Positions 18,570 through 27,833 of a stretch of DNA of 64,000 bases are shown in pieces. This DNA comes from Clostridium beijerinckii (GTDB lineage Bacteria; Bacillota; Clostridia; Clostridiales; Clostridiaceae), in assembly GCA_003129525.1 (NCBI GenBank), contig CP029329.1:2027501-2091500 (forward strand). Reading direction: 5' to 3'. Position 1 is the stretch's first letter; each line of letters begins with the position of its first letter. The notes below the pieces were generated by a model. That model worked only from the letters and a program-made list of their open reading frames with translations. It had not been told where the DNA came from and did not search any database. The translations under genes were made by a program, and so were the position numbers.

Positions 18570-19346
18570 ATGAAAGAAATTAAAAGATATTTAGAATCTA
18601 GAATAGGAACATATGCATTTTTTTTCGAAGATTTAGAAAGTGGATTTACGTTTGGATATAATGAAAATGTACAGATGACAAGCGCTGGATGCATGAAACT
18701 TCCAATAGCAGTCTCTGTAATAAAGTATATTGAAGATGGAAAAGGTACATTTTTAGATAAGATAAAAATCGAAGAAGAAGATAAAGTTTATGGAACAGGA
18801 ATATTACATGAATTTGATAATAGAGAATACACTATATTTGAATTATTAGTTGCAATGCTTATACAAAGTGATAATACAGCGGCAAATAAACTTATAGATA
18901 TGGTAGGTATTGATAGCATAAATGAAGATATAATAGCTCAAGGATTAAAAAATACCAAATTGAATAGAAGGACTTCAGATGAAAGAGCAGCAAGCAGTGG
19001 AGTTGAAAATATAACAAGTGCTTTAGATTTAGCCAAGATATGGAGGCACTTATATAATTCAAGTTTTTTAAATAAGAAAAATAGCACAATGCTTATGGAT
19101 ATATTACAAAGACAACAAATGAAAAATAAATTAGCTCTCTATATACCAGACGATTTAAAATATGAAATTTCAAGTAAAACAGGTGATAAGACTAGTGTAG
19201 AAAATGATACAGCATTAATTCATGTTCAAAAGGGATCATTCACATTTACAGTTCTTTCAATGGGAATTCCTAATAGTGTATATGGAACAGTAACCCTTGC
19301 AAAGTGTGGTAAAATGATGTGGGATAGCGTAATGAATAATTTTTAG
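18570..19346 (+). CDS. Class A beta-lactamase-fold protein lacking the catalytic serine
   Basis: A 258-residue protein of the class A beta-lactamase/serine hydrolase fold. I chose ATG 18570, with GGTGGG upstream, over GTG 18561. It has the SDN motif at residues 100-102 and KTG at 203-205, with class A spacing. The position of the nucleophile, 60 residues before SDN, reads GCMK (40-43) instead of SxxK. An SVIK at 49-52 does not fit the fold spacing. There is also no signal peptide, so the protein is probably cytoplasmic. It may be a non-catalytic binding or regulatory protein, or an enzyme with altered chemistry. It is flanked by a MITE-like element and a strong terminator. Confidence 0.8.
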   Translation: MKEIKRYLESRIGTYAFFFEDLESGFTFGYNENVQMTSAGCMKLPIAVSVIKYIEDGKGTFLDKIKIEEEDKVYGTGILHEFDNREYTIFELLVAMLIQSDNTAANKLIDMVGIDSINEDIIAQGLKNTKLNRRTSDERAASSGVENITSALDLAKIWRHLYNSSFLNKKNSTMLMDILQRQQMKNKLALYIPDDLKYEISSKTGDKTSVENDTALIHVQKGSFTFTVLSMGIPNSVYGTVTLAKCGKMMWDSVMNNF

Positions 19347-19358
19347 ATTAAGTAATCT

Positions 19359-19388
19359 AATAACTCCTAGAAAGCTAGGAGTTATTTT
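19359..19388 (+). terminator. Terminator after the beta-lactamase-fold gene
   Basis: The perfect stem ATAACTCCTAG/CTAGGAGTTAT with an AAAG loop is followed by TTTTC. Confidence 0.88.
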
Positions 19389-19445
19389 CATATAATCACA
19401 TAGATTTGATTTTATAAAGTAAAATTTATATTGAATAATTTATTA

Positions 19446-19474
19446 TTGACACAACTTCAAAGAAATGTTATTCT
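19446..19474 (+). promoter_or_regulatory. Sigma-A promoter of the pyr operon
   Basis: TTGACA (19446-19451), a 17-bp spacer, and TATTCT (19469-19474). Transcription would start near 19481, just before the PyrR-type leader. Confidence 0.75.
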
Positions 19475-19483
19475 TACACAAAG

Positions 19484-19583
19484 AATAACCTTTAATTTGA
19501 TTCAGAGAAGTCAATAAGGAAGTTATATGATAACAGCTATTAGGATTATTATGCCTTCCTTTAATTTAAAGGGGGCTTTTTTT
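19484..19583 (+). promoter_or_regulatory. PyrR-type attenuator leader of the pyr operon
   Basis: The leader has a hairpin TTGATTCAGAGAAGTCAA at 19497-19514. Its loop region GATTCAGAGAAGTC fits the PyrR binding consensus ARUCCNGNGAGGYU with two compensatory changes (first pair G-C, fourth pair U-A). An outer stem (CCTT 19489-19492 with AAGG 19516-19519) would form the anti-antiterminator. AAGGAAG (19516-19522) can instead pair with CTTCCTT (19554-19560), the 5' arm of the terminator GCCTTCCTTT/AAAGGGGGC plus T-run (19553-19583). This gives the classic choice: with UMP-PyrR bound, termination. pyrR itself is not in this window. Confidence 0.82.
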
Positions 19584-19612
19584 ATATATTATTGTATAAT
19601 TTTTTCCCTTTA

Positions 19613-19681
19613 AGGCATGTGAAAGAACATAACGAGTCAAACATACTAGCATACTGACTTGTTATTTTTTTAGATATGTTT
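19613..19681 (+). mobile_element. Short AGGCATAT-type element inside the pyr leader
   Basis: Left end AGGCATGTGAAAGAACATAA, right end TTATTTTTTTAGATATGTTT, 69 bp. It lies between the attenuator terminator and pyrB, so every full-length pyr transcript would contain it. The rest of the 19347-19719 gap is the terminator, promoter and attenuator listed separately. Confidence 0.65.
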
Positions 19682-19719
19682 AAATTAGTACAGAGAGGTT
19701 AACAAGGAGTGGTGATAAA

Positions 19720-20646
19720 ATGACAAAAAGTATTAGACATCTAATAGAACCTATGGATTTTAAAATAGAAGAATTAGATGAAATATTTAATTTAGCGCAT
19801 CAAATAATGGCACATCCAGAAAAGTTTTCTCATATATGTGATGGGAAAATTTTAGCTACTTTATTTTATGAACCAAGTACAAGAACTAGATTGAGTTTTG
19901 AAGCAGCAATGATGAGACTTGGTGGTAAAATACTTGGTTTTTCAGAACCTAGTTCAACATCAATTTCAAAAGGAGAAACTTTATCTGACACTATTAAAAT
20001 GGTATCAATATATTCAGATATTATAACTATGAGACATCCTAAAGAAGGTGCAGCAAAAGTTGCAAGTATTTATTCTAATGTCCCAATAATTAATGCAGGA
20101 GATGGAGGACATCAGCACCCAACTCAAACTTTAGCAGATTTACTTACAATAACAAGCTTAAAGAATGGTTTGAATAATCATACTATTGGAATTTGTGGAG
20201 ATTTAAAATTTGGTAGGACAGTACATTCACTTATAAAGGCAATGTCAAGATATAAGAATAATAAGTTTGTATTAATATCACCAAAAGAACTTGCAGTACC
20301 ACAATATATAAGAGAAGAAATTTTAGAAAAGAACAATATTGAATATGTAGAAGTAGAGAAACTAGAAGATGTAATTGAAGATTTGGATATTTTATATATG
20401 ACAAGAGTTCAAAAAGAAAGATTCTTTAATGAAGAAGAATATTTAAGACTTAAGGATAGTTACATATTAGATAAATGTAAAATGGATATGGCTAAAAATG
20501 ATATGATAGTAATGCATCCACTACCAAGAGTAAATGAAATTGCATATGAAGTAGATGAAGACAATAGAGCTTCATATTTTAAGCAAGCGGAATATGGAAT
20601 GTATGTGAGAATGGCATTAATGATTAAACTTTTGGGGGTGATGTAA
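19720..20646 (+). CDS. pyrB: Aspartate carbamoyltransferase catalytic subunit
   Basis: Condenses carbamoyl phosphate and aspartate to carbamoyl aspartate, the second step of pyrimidine synthesis. The length is 308 residues, as in class B enzymes that carry regulatory chains. Signatures are [13 protein letters not shown] (carbamoyl-phosphate loop, residues 49-61), the HPTQ motif in [13 protein letters not shown], and HPLPRVNEI near 268. The stop is immediately followed by pyrI. The ribosome site AACAAGGAGTGGTG is strong. First gene of a seven-gene pyr operon controlled by the upstream attenuator. Confidence 0.98.
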   Translation: MTKSIRHLIEPMDFKIEELDEIFNLAHQIMAHPEKFSHICDGKILATLFYEPSTRTRLSFEAAMMRLGGKILGFSEPSSTSISKGETLSDTIKMVSIYSDIITMRHPKEGAAKVASIYSNVPIINAGDGGHQHPTQTLADLLTITSLKNGLNNHTIGICGDLKFGRTVHSLIKAMSRYKNNKFVLISPKELAVPQYIREEILEKNNIEYVEVEKLEDVIEDLDILYMTRVQKERFFNEEEYLRLKDSYILDKCKMDMAKNDMIVMHPLPRVNEIAYEVDEDNRASYFKQAEYGMYVRMALMIKLLGVM

Positions 20647-21078
20647 ATGCTTGAAATAACGAGTATTAAAAATGGAATAGTAATAGATCATATTCAAGCC
20701 GGAATAGGTGTTAAGATATTTAAGTATTTAGAGTTAGACACTAAAAATTATAGTGTTGCTCTTATAATTAATGCAGATAGTAAGAAACTTGGTAAAAAGG
20801 ACATAATAAAGATAGAAAATTGTGATAAACTTGATTACACTGTTTTAGGATTACTTTCACCAACAATAACTATATGTGAAGTAAAAGATGAAAAAATCAT
20901 TAATAAAGTGATGCCAACGCTACCGAATAAAGTGGAAAACATTATAAAATGCAAAAACCCAAGTTGTATAACAATTCAAGAAGAGTATGTCCCACATTCA
21001 TTTATTTTAGTTGATAAAGAAAATGGAAGATATAGATGTGAATATTGTGATGAAATAACCAAATTATCAGATTTGTAG
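20647..21078 (+). CDS. pyrI: Aspartate carbamoyltransferase regulatory subunit
   Basis: A 143-residue regulatory chain that binds nucleotides in its N-terminal domain and a zinc ion in its C-terminal domain, making the enzyme allosteric. The zinc ligands are C-x4-C (CKNPSC near residue 103) and C-x2-C (CEYCD near 134). [10 protein letters not shown] near the N-terminus is the typical allosteric-domain start. It abuts pyrB (ATG directly after the TAA). PyrI is typical of Clostridium and enterobacteria and absent from Bacillus. Expression is probably coupled to pyrB translation. Confidence 0.97.
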   Translation: MLEITSIKNGIVIDHIQAGIGVKIFKYLELDTKNYSVALIINADSKKLGKKDIIKIENCDKLDYTVLGLLSPTITICEVKDEKIINKVMPTLPNKVENIIKCKNPSCITIQEEYVPHSFILVDKENGRYRCEYCDEITKLSDL

Positions 21079-21139
21079 TGGTTATAGAAATAAACAAAAT
21101 TAAAATTGTATTTATATTTGGAAATTAATTGTAAATTCT

Positions 21140-21183
21140 CAATAATCAATGTTTGAACATTGTAAATTGAGCATTGATTATTG
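21140..21183 (+). repeat. Inverted repeat upstream of pyrC
   Basis: CAATAATCAATG (21140-21151) and CATTGATTATTG (21172-21183) form a 12-bp perfect inverted repeat in the pyrI-pyrC spacer. The right arm ends just before the ribosome site AGTAGGTG of pyrC. It may be an mRNA hairpin affecting processing or translation. Confidence 0.5.
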
Positions 21184-21197
21184 GAAGTAGGTGTTAT

Positions 21198-22394
21198 ATG
21201 AAACTGTTAATTAAAAATGCAAGAATAGTAGATGTAACTCAAGATTTTATAGGAGACATATATATTAATAATGGGTTAATAGAGGAAATAGGCAAGGAAA
21301 TACATAAAGATAATATAGAGATATTTAACTGTAATGGGAAAGTTTTAATGCCGGCATTTATAGATACTCATGCACATTTTAGAGATCCAGGACTTACTTG
21401 GAAGGAAGACATTGAAACAGGTTCTAGAGCGGCACTAAAAGGAGGATATACAGGAGTTTGTTTAATGGCAAATACAAATCCTATATGTTCATCAAAAGAA
21501 ACTTTAGAATATGTGAGAAATAAAGCAAAAGAACTTGATTTAATAGATATTCACCAATGTCTATCAGTTACAAGGAATTTTGATGGAGTTACTTTAAGTC
21601 ATTTAGAAGAACTTGCAGATGATGAGGAAATTAAAGCAATTTCAGATGATGGAGTTGGAATATCTAATTCAAATACAATGCTTGAAGCCATGAAAATTGC
21701 AAAGAAAAATAATTGGGTTATAATGTCTCATGCAGAAAGTCCAGAGTTTTCAAAAGTAGATATGAGAATAGCTGAAAACATGATGACTTTAAGAGATATT
21801 GAATTAGCTAAATTAAGTGGAGCCAGATTACATATGTGTCATGTTAGCACAAAAGAATGTATTAAATATATTATTGATGGGAAAATGAATGGGGCCAATA
21901 TTACCTTGGAAATTACACCGCATCACATTGGACTTACAAGAGATATAAATGACTATAGAGTTAATCCACCAATTAGAGAAAAAGAAGATGTAAGGGAGAT
22001 AATAAAGGCTATAAAACTAGGCGTGGTTGATACAATAGGAACAGATCATGCACCACACACGAAAGAAGAAAAGAAAAAAGGTTCTCCAGGAATGGTTGGG
22101 CTAGAAACAGCTTTTTCAATTTGTTATACGAAATTAGTTAAGGAAAATAATATTTCTTTAAATAAATTGAGTCAACTTATGTCTTATAATCCTGCAAAAC
22201 TTTTAGGCATGAATAAAGGTAAGATTAGTGTGGGGACAGATGGAGATTTGGTTTTAATAGATATAGATAAAAAAATAAAAGTAAATTCAGAAGAATTTGC
22301 ATCAAAGGGAAGAAATACACCATTTGAGGGTATGGAATTCTATGGAGAAGTACTCACGACAATAAAGGGTGGAGAAGTAAGATACAATTCATAG
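21198..22394 (+). CDS. pyrC: Dihydroorotase
   Basis: Zinc amidohydrolase that cyclises carbamoyl aspartate to dihydroorotate. I chose ATG 21198 (398 residues), preceded by AGTAGGTG; an upstream in-frame TTG would only add residues from the repeat sequence. Motifs are [10 protein letters not shown] (metal H-x-H, near residue 54), [22 protein letters not shown] and [11 protein letters not shown] (catalytic D). The length and pattern are those of class I dihydroorotases. The stop codon TAG merges into the second TTAAC-block repeat. Confidence 0.96.
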   Translation: MKLLIKNARIVDVTQDFIGDIYINNGLIEEIGKEIHKDNIEIFNCNGKVLMPAFIDTHAHFRDPGLTWKEDIETGSRAALKGGYTGVCLMANTNPICSSKETLEYVRNKAKELDLIDIHQCLSVTRNFDGVTLSHLEELADDEEIKAISDDGVGISNSNTMLEAMKIAKKNNWVIMSHAESPEFSKVDMRIAENMMTLRDIELAKLSGARLHMCHVSTKECIKYIIDGKMNGANITLEITPHHIGLTRDINDYRVNPPIREKEDVREIIKAIKLGVVDTIGTDHAPHTKEEKKKGSPGMVGLETAFSICYTKLVKENNISLNKLSQLMSYNPAKLLGMNKGKISVGTDGDLVLIDIDKKIKVNSEEFASKGRNTPFEGMEFYGEVLTTIKGGEVRYNS

Positions 22395-22509
22395 TTAACA
22401 GTTAACAATTAAGGAACAAGTTCCCATGGAACTTGAAAAACATATTTAAAGAAATTCTGAAAGAATTTCATCAATCATTTTTAACTGTACATTGTTAATT
22501 GTTAACTGA
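22393..22509. repeat. TTAAC-block repeat element, copy 2
   Basis: Left end AGTTAACAGTTAACAATTAA at 22393, right end TTGTTAATTGTTAACTGA ending at 22509. The interior has a hairpin (AAGTTCC/GGAACTT) and the stretch AATTCTGAAAGAATTTCATC shared with copy 3. It begins within the pyrC stop codon and ends just before the pyrF ribosome site. Confidence 0.65.
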
Positions 22510-22530
22510 AAAAAAGGGAGGAACTTTAAA

Positions 22531-23406
22531 ATGATAAGTTACATAATGGATAAGTTATATGATAGAGTTGAAAAAAGAGGAGTTGTTTGTGTAGGTTTAG
22601 ATACAGCATTAGACTATGTTCCTAATCACATAAAGGACGGTAGAACTCCAGGAGAAGCAATCTTTGAGTTTAACAAGCAAATTATAGATGCAACATATGA
22701 TGTTTCTGCATGTTTTAAAGTTCAAATCGCATATTATGAAGCATTAGGATTAGAAGGATTAACTGCTTATAAGAAGACTTTAGAGTATTTAAGAGGAAAA
22801 GATGAAATAATAATAGCAGATATAAAAAGAGGAGATATAGCAGCGACAGCAACAATGTATGCAAAAGCTCATTTTGAGGGGGATTTTGAAGCTGACTTTA
22901 TAACTTTAAGTCCATACATGGGAATGGATAGTATAGAACCATATTTACCTTATTTAGAAAAAGGTAATAAGGGAGTATTTAGCTTGGTTAGAACATCTAA
23001 TCCAGGAGCAGAGGATATTGAATATTTAGATGTTAGTGATAATAAAAAAGTTTATGAAGTTGTAGCAGATAAGATAAGTGAAATGGGAAAAGACTTCACA
23101 GGAAAATGTGGATATACTGCAATAGGTGGAGTTATGGGATGCACTCATGTTGAAGAAGGAAAGAAGATAAGAGCAAACTATAATAGTATGTTCTTCTTAA
23201 TTCCAGGATACGGTGCACAAGGCGGAAAAGCAGAAGATGTTGCATTATATTTAAATAACGGAAATGGTGGTGTTGTTAATTCTTCAAGAGGTATATTGCT
23301 TGCTTATAAGAAAGAAAATAAACCTGAAGAATTTGCATTATGTGCCAGAGAAGAAGTTATAAAGATGAGAGACGAAATTAGAAGTCAATTAAGAATTAAC
23401 AATTAA
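22531..23406 (+). CDS. pyrF: Orotidine 5'-phosphate decarboxylase, type 2
   Basis: Converts OMP to UMP, the last step of the pathway. At 291 residues it belongs to the longer type-2 subfamily. The catalytic stretch IADIKRGDIAATA is near residues 93-105, FKVQIAYYE near 60, and a GYGAQGG phosphate-binding motif near 229. The ribosome site AGGGAGGAA fits ATG 22531. The last codons (R I N N stop) are part of the TTAAC-block repeat, so the C-terminus appears to have been set by that element. Confidence 0.96.
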   Translation: MISYIMDKLYDRVEKRGVVCVGLDTALDYVPNHIKDGRTPGEAIFEFNKQIIDATYDVSACFKVQIAYYEALGLEGLTAYKKTLEYLRGKDEIIIADIKRGDIAATATMYAKAHFEGDFEADFITLSPYMGMDSIEPYLPYLEKGNKGVFSLVRTSNPGAEDIEYLDVSDNKKVYEVVADKISEMGKDFTGKCGYTAIGGVMGCTHVEEGKKIRANYNSMFFLIPGYGAQGGKAEDVALYLNNGNGGVVNSSRGILLAYKKENKPEEFALCAREEVIKMRDEIRSQLRINN

Positions 23407-23604
23407 CAGTTAACAATTAAGTAAACAAATCCTCGGAAGAGGATTTGTAATAAAATAGTTGCAAAGTACAATTAGAAAATTATTAATAACAAAAATTATT
23501 TCATAAATAAAAAAGTAAATATTTATTAATCAAAATATAAAATTTAGAAATTCTGTAAGAATTTCATCCAAAACTGTTGACTGTTAATTCTTAACTGTTA
23601 ACTG
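23393..23604. repeat. TTAAC-block repeat element, copy 3
   Basis: Left end AATTAACAATTAACAGTTAA (from about 23393, inside the pyrF coding end), right end CTGTTAATTCTTAACTGTTA up to 23604. The interior contains the hairpin AAATCCTC/GAGGATTT and AATTCTGTAAGAATTTCATC, nearly the same as in copy 2. It ends directly before the pyrK ribosome site GGGAGGCAGG. Confidence 0.65.
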
Positions 23605-23622
23605 AATATAGGGAGGCAGGAC

Positions 23623-24366
23623 ATGGCTATAACTTATAGAGATGCAAAGGTGATTTCAAATGAAGAAATTTCAAAGGATATATATAAATTAGTTGTAGAG
23701 GATGATAGCGAAATAAAAGCAGGGCAATTTTATATGCTTAAACTTAATGGAGCGACATTCCTTCCAAGACCAATAAGTATATGCGAAAAGTATGAAAATA
23801 AGCTAACATTTTTATATGCAGTAGTAGGAGCTGGAACTAAAGAATATATAAAGCTTAAAGAAAATGATGAAATAAGCTTAACAGGACCTCTTGGAAATGG
23901 ATTTGATTTAGAAAAAGATTACAAAAAAGTTGCGTTAGTTGCAGGAGGAATAGGAACTGCACCTATGCTAGAGCTTGCAAAGAAGTTAAGAGAAAAGAAT
24001 GCAAATCAAATAATAGATTTATATGTAGGTTTTAGAGATGAAATTTATTTGATAGATGAATTAAAAGAATATGTAAATAAAGTTCATATATCTACAAATA
24101 CAGGAAAGCATGGATATAAAGGTTTTGTTACGGATATTTTAAAACCAGAAGATTATAATACAGTTTTATGTTGTGGACCTGAAATCATGATGAAAAAAGT
24201 TGTAGATATGTGCAAAGAGAAAAATGTTGGTATATATGTATCAATGGAAAAACATATGGCCTGTGGAGTTGGAGCTTGTTTAGTATGCACTTGTAAAACA
24301 AAAGAGGGGAATAAGAGGACTTGCAAAGATGGTCCAATATTTGATGGATACTATGTGGAACTATAA
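23623..24366 (+). CDS. pyrK: Dihydroorotate dehydrogenase B electron-transfer subunit
   Basis: An FAD- and [2Fe-2S]-containing reductase that passes electrons from dihydroorotate oxidation to NAD+. The length is 247 residues. It has the FAD motif RPISICE near residue 48, the NAD-binding [15 protein letters not shown] near 108, and the iron-sulfur ligands CGVGACLVC with a fourth Cys in RTCKDGP near the C-terminus. It precedes pyrD by 23 bp, as expected for the PyrK-PyrDB heterotetramer. Confidence 0.97.
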   Translation: MAITYRDAKVISNEEISKDIYKLVVEDDSEIKAGQFYMLKLNGATFLPRPISICEKYENKLTFLYAVVGAGTKEYIKLKENDEISLTGPLGNGFDLEKDYKKVALVAGGIGTAPMLELAKKLREKNANQIIDLYVGFRDEIYLIDELKEYVNKVHISTNTGKHGYKGFVTDILKPEDYNTVLCCGPEIMMKKVVDMCKEKNVGIYVSMEKHMACGVGACLVCTCKTKEGNKRTCKDGPIFDGYYVEL

Positions 24367-24389
24367 TAAGCCAGAGGAGGAATAATAAA

Positions 24390-25286
24390 ATGATGAAAGT
24401 AAACATTAATGGAGTAGAATTTAAGAATCCTGTAATTGCTGCATCAGGAACCTTTGGTTTTGGTGGAGAATACAATAATTTTTATGATGTTGGAATCCTT
24501 GGAGGGATATCGTCTAAAGGTCTTACAATTAATCCTAAAGAGGGAAATGATGGTCTTAGAGTATATGAAACGCCATCTGGAATGATGAATTCAGTAGGAT
24601 TAAATAATCCAGGAATAGATTCATTTATATTAAATGAACTTCCTAAGATGAGAAAGCTTGGAACTAATGTCATAGCTAATATTGGAGGTGGATGTTTAGA
24701 AGATTATGAAGCAGCTGTAACCAAAATTAATAATACAGATGTAGATATGATTGAACTTAACATTTCTTGCCCTAATGTAAAACATGGTGGAATGGCATTT
24801 GGAATTAAAGCAGATGTAGCGTATGATGTAGTAAAAAAAATTAAGACTATATCTAAAAAACCATTAATGGTAAAGTTATCTCCTAATGCAGAAGATATAG
24901 TGAATATGGCTTTTAAATGCCAAGAAGCTGGTGCAGATTCTATTTCACTTATAAATACATTAAAGGGAATGGCTATAGATATATATAAGAGAAAACCAGT
25001 ATTTAATAACATAACAGCAGGTCTTTCAGGTCCTGCCATAAAACCAGTAGCCCTTAGAATGGTTTATGAAGTATCTAAAGCTGTTGAGATACCAGTAATA
25101 GGACTTGGTGGAATTGCAAGTGGAAAAGATGCTATTGAATTTATGATGGCAGGGGCTAGCGCAATTCAAATTGGAACTATTAACTTTGTAAATCCTATGG
25201 CGGGAAAAGAAATTATTCAAGAAATCGAAGCATTTCTAAAAGAACAAGGTATAAAAGATATAAATGAAATAGTTGGAATTATATAA
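24390..25286 (+). CDS. pyrD: Dihydroorotate dehydrogenase B catalytic subunit
   Basis: FMN-containing TIM barrel of class 1B. It has 298 residues, with the catalytic cysteine in [13 protein letters not shown] (near residue 130). FMN-binding regions include [12 protein letters not shown] near the N-terminus and [20 protein letters not shown] near 236. The strong ribosome site AGAGGAGGAAT precedes ATG 24390; the second ATG at 24393 is equally possible. It lies directly downstream of pyrK. Confidence 0.97.
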   Translation: MMKVNINGVEFKNPVIAASGTFGFGGEYNNFYDVGILGGISSKGLTINPKEGNDGLRVYETPSGMMNSVGLNNPGIDSFILNELPKMRKLGTNVIANIGGGCLEDYEAAVTKINNTDVDMIELNISCPNVKHGGMAFGIKADVAYDVVKKIKTISKKPLMVKLSPNAEDIVNMAFKCQEAGADSISLINTLKGMAIDIYKRKPVFNNITAGLSGPAIKPVALRMVYEVSKAVEIPVIGLGGIASGKDAIEFMMAGASAIQIGTINFVNPMAGKEIIQEIEAFLKEQGIKDINEIVGII

Positions 25287-25335
25287 AAGTTCAATTCACA
25301 TATATTAAAAATAAAAAATATTGGAGGAATTATTG

Positions 25336-26010
25336 ATGAAAGCTTATAAAAAAGAATTTATTGATTTTATGATAGAATGTGGAGTATTAACATTTGGAGA
25401 TTTTGTTACTAAGAGTGGAAGAAAAACTCCTTTCTTTGTAAACACAGGGAATTATCAAACAGGAAATCAATTAAAGAGACTTGGAGAATTTTATGCAGAA
25501 GCTATAAATGAAAACTTTGGAGACGATTATGATGTATTATTTGGACCTGCATATAAAGGTATTCCATTAGGTGTTACAACAGCAATAGCACTTTCAACTT
25601 CATTCGATATCGATGTTAAGTATTGCTCAAACAGAAAAGAAGTAAAGGATCATGGAGATACAGGAATCCTTTTGGGAAGCAAATTAAAAGATGGGGATAA
25701 AGTATTGATAGTTGAAGATGTTACAACAGCAGGAACTTCAATTTATGAAACTATGCCTATCTTAAAAAGTCAAGGAAATGTTAATGTTAAAGGACTTATA
25801 ATATCGGTAGATAGAATGGAAAGAGGTCAAGGAGAGCAATCAGCATTAGTTGAAATTAGAGAGAAATTTGGATTTAAAACTTGTGCTATAGTTACTATGA
25901 CTGAAGTTATAGAATACCTATATAATAGAGAAATTAATGGGAATATACTTATAACTGATGAAATAAAAGCAAGAATTGATGACTATTACAAACAATACGG
26001 AGCGAAATAA
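25336..26010 (+). CDS. pyrE: Orotate phosphoribosyltransferase
   Basis: Transfers phosphoribose from PRPP to orotate to form OMP. I set the start at ATG 25336 (224 residues) because TTGGAGGAATT is its ribosome site; the longer frame starts at a TTG within that site. The PRPP motif VLIVEDVTTAGTS is near residues 125-137, and YKGIPLGVTTA precedes it near 75. Last gene of the pyr operon. Confidence 0.97.
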   Translation: MKAYKKEFIDFMIECGVLTFGDFVTKSGRKTPFFVNTGNYQTGNQLKRLGEFYAEAINENFGDDYDVLFGPAYKGIPLGVTTAIALSTSFDIDVKYCSNRKEVKDHGDTGILLGSKLKDGDKVLIVEDVTTAGTSIYETMPILKSQGNVNVKGLIISVDRMERGQGEQSALVEIREKFGFKTCAIVTMTEVIEYLYNREINGNILITDEIKARIDDYYKQYGAK

Positions 26011-26029
26011 AAGTTAAGGCTATAAATTA

Positions 26030-26226
26030 CCGAAATGAAGGTCATGCATTTGTTCGGGTTACTGAGGATTCAGCTGTGAATTTCTAACAGTAGAAGTTGT
26101 ACCCATTTCTACATGCTCCCAATATACATTGGGACAAGTAAAAATGGAACAACTTCTACTGAAGAAATATCTACAGCTAAATCCTCTAATGTAACGCCTC
26201 CACAAAAGCATGACCTTCATTTCTGG
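26030..26226. repeat. Near-palindrome of about 200 bp after pyrE
   Basis: Two arms of about 95 bases are inverted copies of each other around a four-base centre at 26124-26127 (CCCAAT/ATTGGG). Long matching blocks include GAAATGAAGGTCATGC and CAGTAGAAGTTGT; I estimate roughly 80 percent identity by eye. Several short frames cross it, none with a convincing ribosome site. As RNA it would be a long imperfect hairpin. It could be a mobile element, a duplicated gene fragment, or a bidirectional terminator. Confidence 0.7.
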
Positions 26227-26257
26227 TGTATTAGTATTAAACTTAAATTTTTGATAT

Positions 26258-26300
26258 TACTGCAAGTATTTTTATGCTACGTAATACTTGTAGTATAGAT
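26258..26300. terminator. Terminator between pyrE and the convergent deacetylase gene
   Basis: The stem TACTGCAAGTATT/AATACTTGTAGTA has one mismatch and is followed by TAGATTTTCTT. Confidence 0.65.
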
Positions 26301-26304
26301 TTTC

Positions 26305-27681
26305 TTATTTATCTTTTAGTGCATCAATATGAACTGTCGTATATTCATCAGATTTAAGGGTTTTAACTATTTGTTGTAATGGTGACTTTTCATCAAAGGT
26401 TACATTTAGTTTGTTGCCTATAGTATTAAAATTTATATAATCTATTTCAATAGATGGATGATAGTAAAAACTATTTAGTACGTCAGGGCTATCATCATTG
26501 AGTCCATTAATTATATCTGAAGCATCTGAATCATGAACACGTCCTAAAGGCGCTGGGACATATAAGTGATAATCATCAGGTGTATATATATTTTTGTGTG
26601 AATAATCAAAAGGCTCATATATAAATTGAAAATATTCTGCAATAACGTTTCGTTGAAGCTCAGTTTCTCTATAATGAGGGCTTTCGTAAAAGGAGATAGG
26701 AATATTCAAAGCACTTGCAGTATCAATTCCATTTTCAATTATAGATTTAGTTTCTGGAATAGTGTTATTTACATCTTTAGACATTTCTTCGCCAGATCCA
26801 CTTATCTCATCAGCATGTTGATGAGTATAACCATGAAGTCCAATTTCTCCGCCTTTATTAAGTATATAGTCAAGCACGTTAACAAATCCTACATTTGTTA
26901 TATTATCATTTGTTAATAGATCATTATCAATATTGTCTGGAGGAGACATAAATCTAGGAATCCAACCAACATGAAATTTCATACCTTGAGAATATAGAAG
27001 ATTCACCATGCATTTTACTTTTGCTTGATTTTTGTCTACAGTATTTGTATATCCACAAGCAAAGTCTTCAAATCTAATTAAAGCAATTTTGTCAGTATAC
27101 AATACTGAAGAGTCTTCAGGTGCTTTAACATTGCTAGGAAGTAAACTAATATTATTATTTTTAAAGTCAAAGATAGCAACTAAATTAAAAAGTTCTTCTA
27201 TATCTGAGATTGAAATATAATTAGTTCCATTACTATTTATCAAATTACCACGAAGAGAGCTTGTCTCAGAATTTTTAGTATAAGAATTTTCAGTTAGTTC
27301 TATTTTAGTATCATTGTTAGATAATGAAATAGAACCGTCAGAAGTATCAATAGTATAATTAAGTTTCTTACAAATAAAATTAATAGGAATATAATATCTT
27401 TGAGCTTTAAGTAACATAGGTACATTAGTAATATTCGTTTCATTTAATATATTTAAGCTTATATCATTAACTTTTGTTACAGGTCTATCTGCAAACTTAA
27501 TTTTTGCAGTGTAGTGACTGTTAAAGCTCTTTTCAGGAAGCAAATTAGAGTATACAGTCTTATTTATAATAATTAAATCATTTCTAAAAAAATTATAATA
27601 AGAAAGGGCTTGGCCAATTATAAGTATAGAGGTTATTATTGATAAAAGAGGGAAAATGTATGTTTTAAAATTCCTTTGCAT
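26305..27681 (-). CDS. DUF2334-type polysaccharide deacetylase-like membrane protein
   Basis: A 458-residue protein with one N-terminal membrane helix (about residues 7-28), so probably anchored with its domains outside. Residues about 60-185 resemble a copper-amine-oxidase N-terminal-like stalk domain (NVPMLLKAQRYYIPINFI, SISLSNNDTKIEL). From about 200 the DUF2334/NodB-like catalytic domain follows: ALIRFEDFACG, FHVGWIPRF, GGEIGLHGYTHQH (metal H-x3-H) and SFYYHPSIE. It probably deacetylates a cell-wall or extracellular sugar, with unknown substrate. It converges on the pyr operon and diverges from pflB. Confidence 0.82.
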   Translation of the reverse strand: MQRNFKTYIFPLLSIITSILIIGQALSYYNFFRNDLIIINKTVYSNLLPEKSFNSHYTAKIKFADRPVTKVNDISLNILNETNITNVPMLLKAQRYYIPINFICKKLNYTIDTSDGSISLSNNDTKIELTENSYTKNSETSSLRGNLINSNGTNYISISDIEELFNLVAIFDFKNNNISLLPSNVKAPEDSSVLYTDKIALIRFEDFACGYTNTVDKNQAKVKCMVNLLYSQGMKFHVGWIPRFMSPPDNIDNDLLTNDNITNVGFVNVLDYILNKGGEIGLHGYTHQHADEISGSGEEMSKDVNNTIPETKSIIENGIDTASALNIPISFYESPHYRETELQRNVIAEYFQFIYEPFDYSHKNIYTPDDYHLYVPAPLGRVHDSDASDIINGLNDDSPDVLNSFYYHPSIEIDYINFNTIGNKLNVTFDEKSPLQQIVKTLKSDEYTTVHIDALKDK

Positions 27682-27833
27682 ATGTTTCGTCTCTCCTTCT
27701 AATTATGTATAAAGTGAAACTTTTCAGTTGAAATTATAACCACAAGGGTCACATTTATAAGAAAATTATACCATCGGTTTGTGTCAATTTATTTTTATAA
27801 ATGTTAAATTTATGTTATAAATGAAAAAAATAA

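Noticed and set aside
18609..18760. SVIK as the catalytic SxxK of the beta-lactamase-fold protein
   Set aside because: The distances to SDN and to the EDG turn fit GCMK instead; SVIK would be nine residues out of register.
26113..26298. 61-residue frame (MLPIYIGTSKNG...) after pyrE
   Set aside because: It lies across the near-palindrome and the terminator, has no clear ribosome site, and equivalent frames are open on the other strand because of the palindrome.
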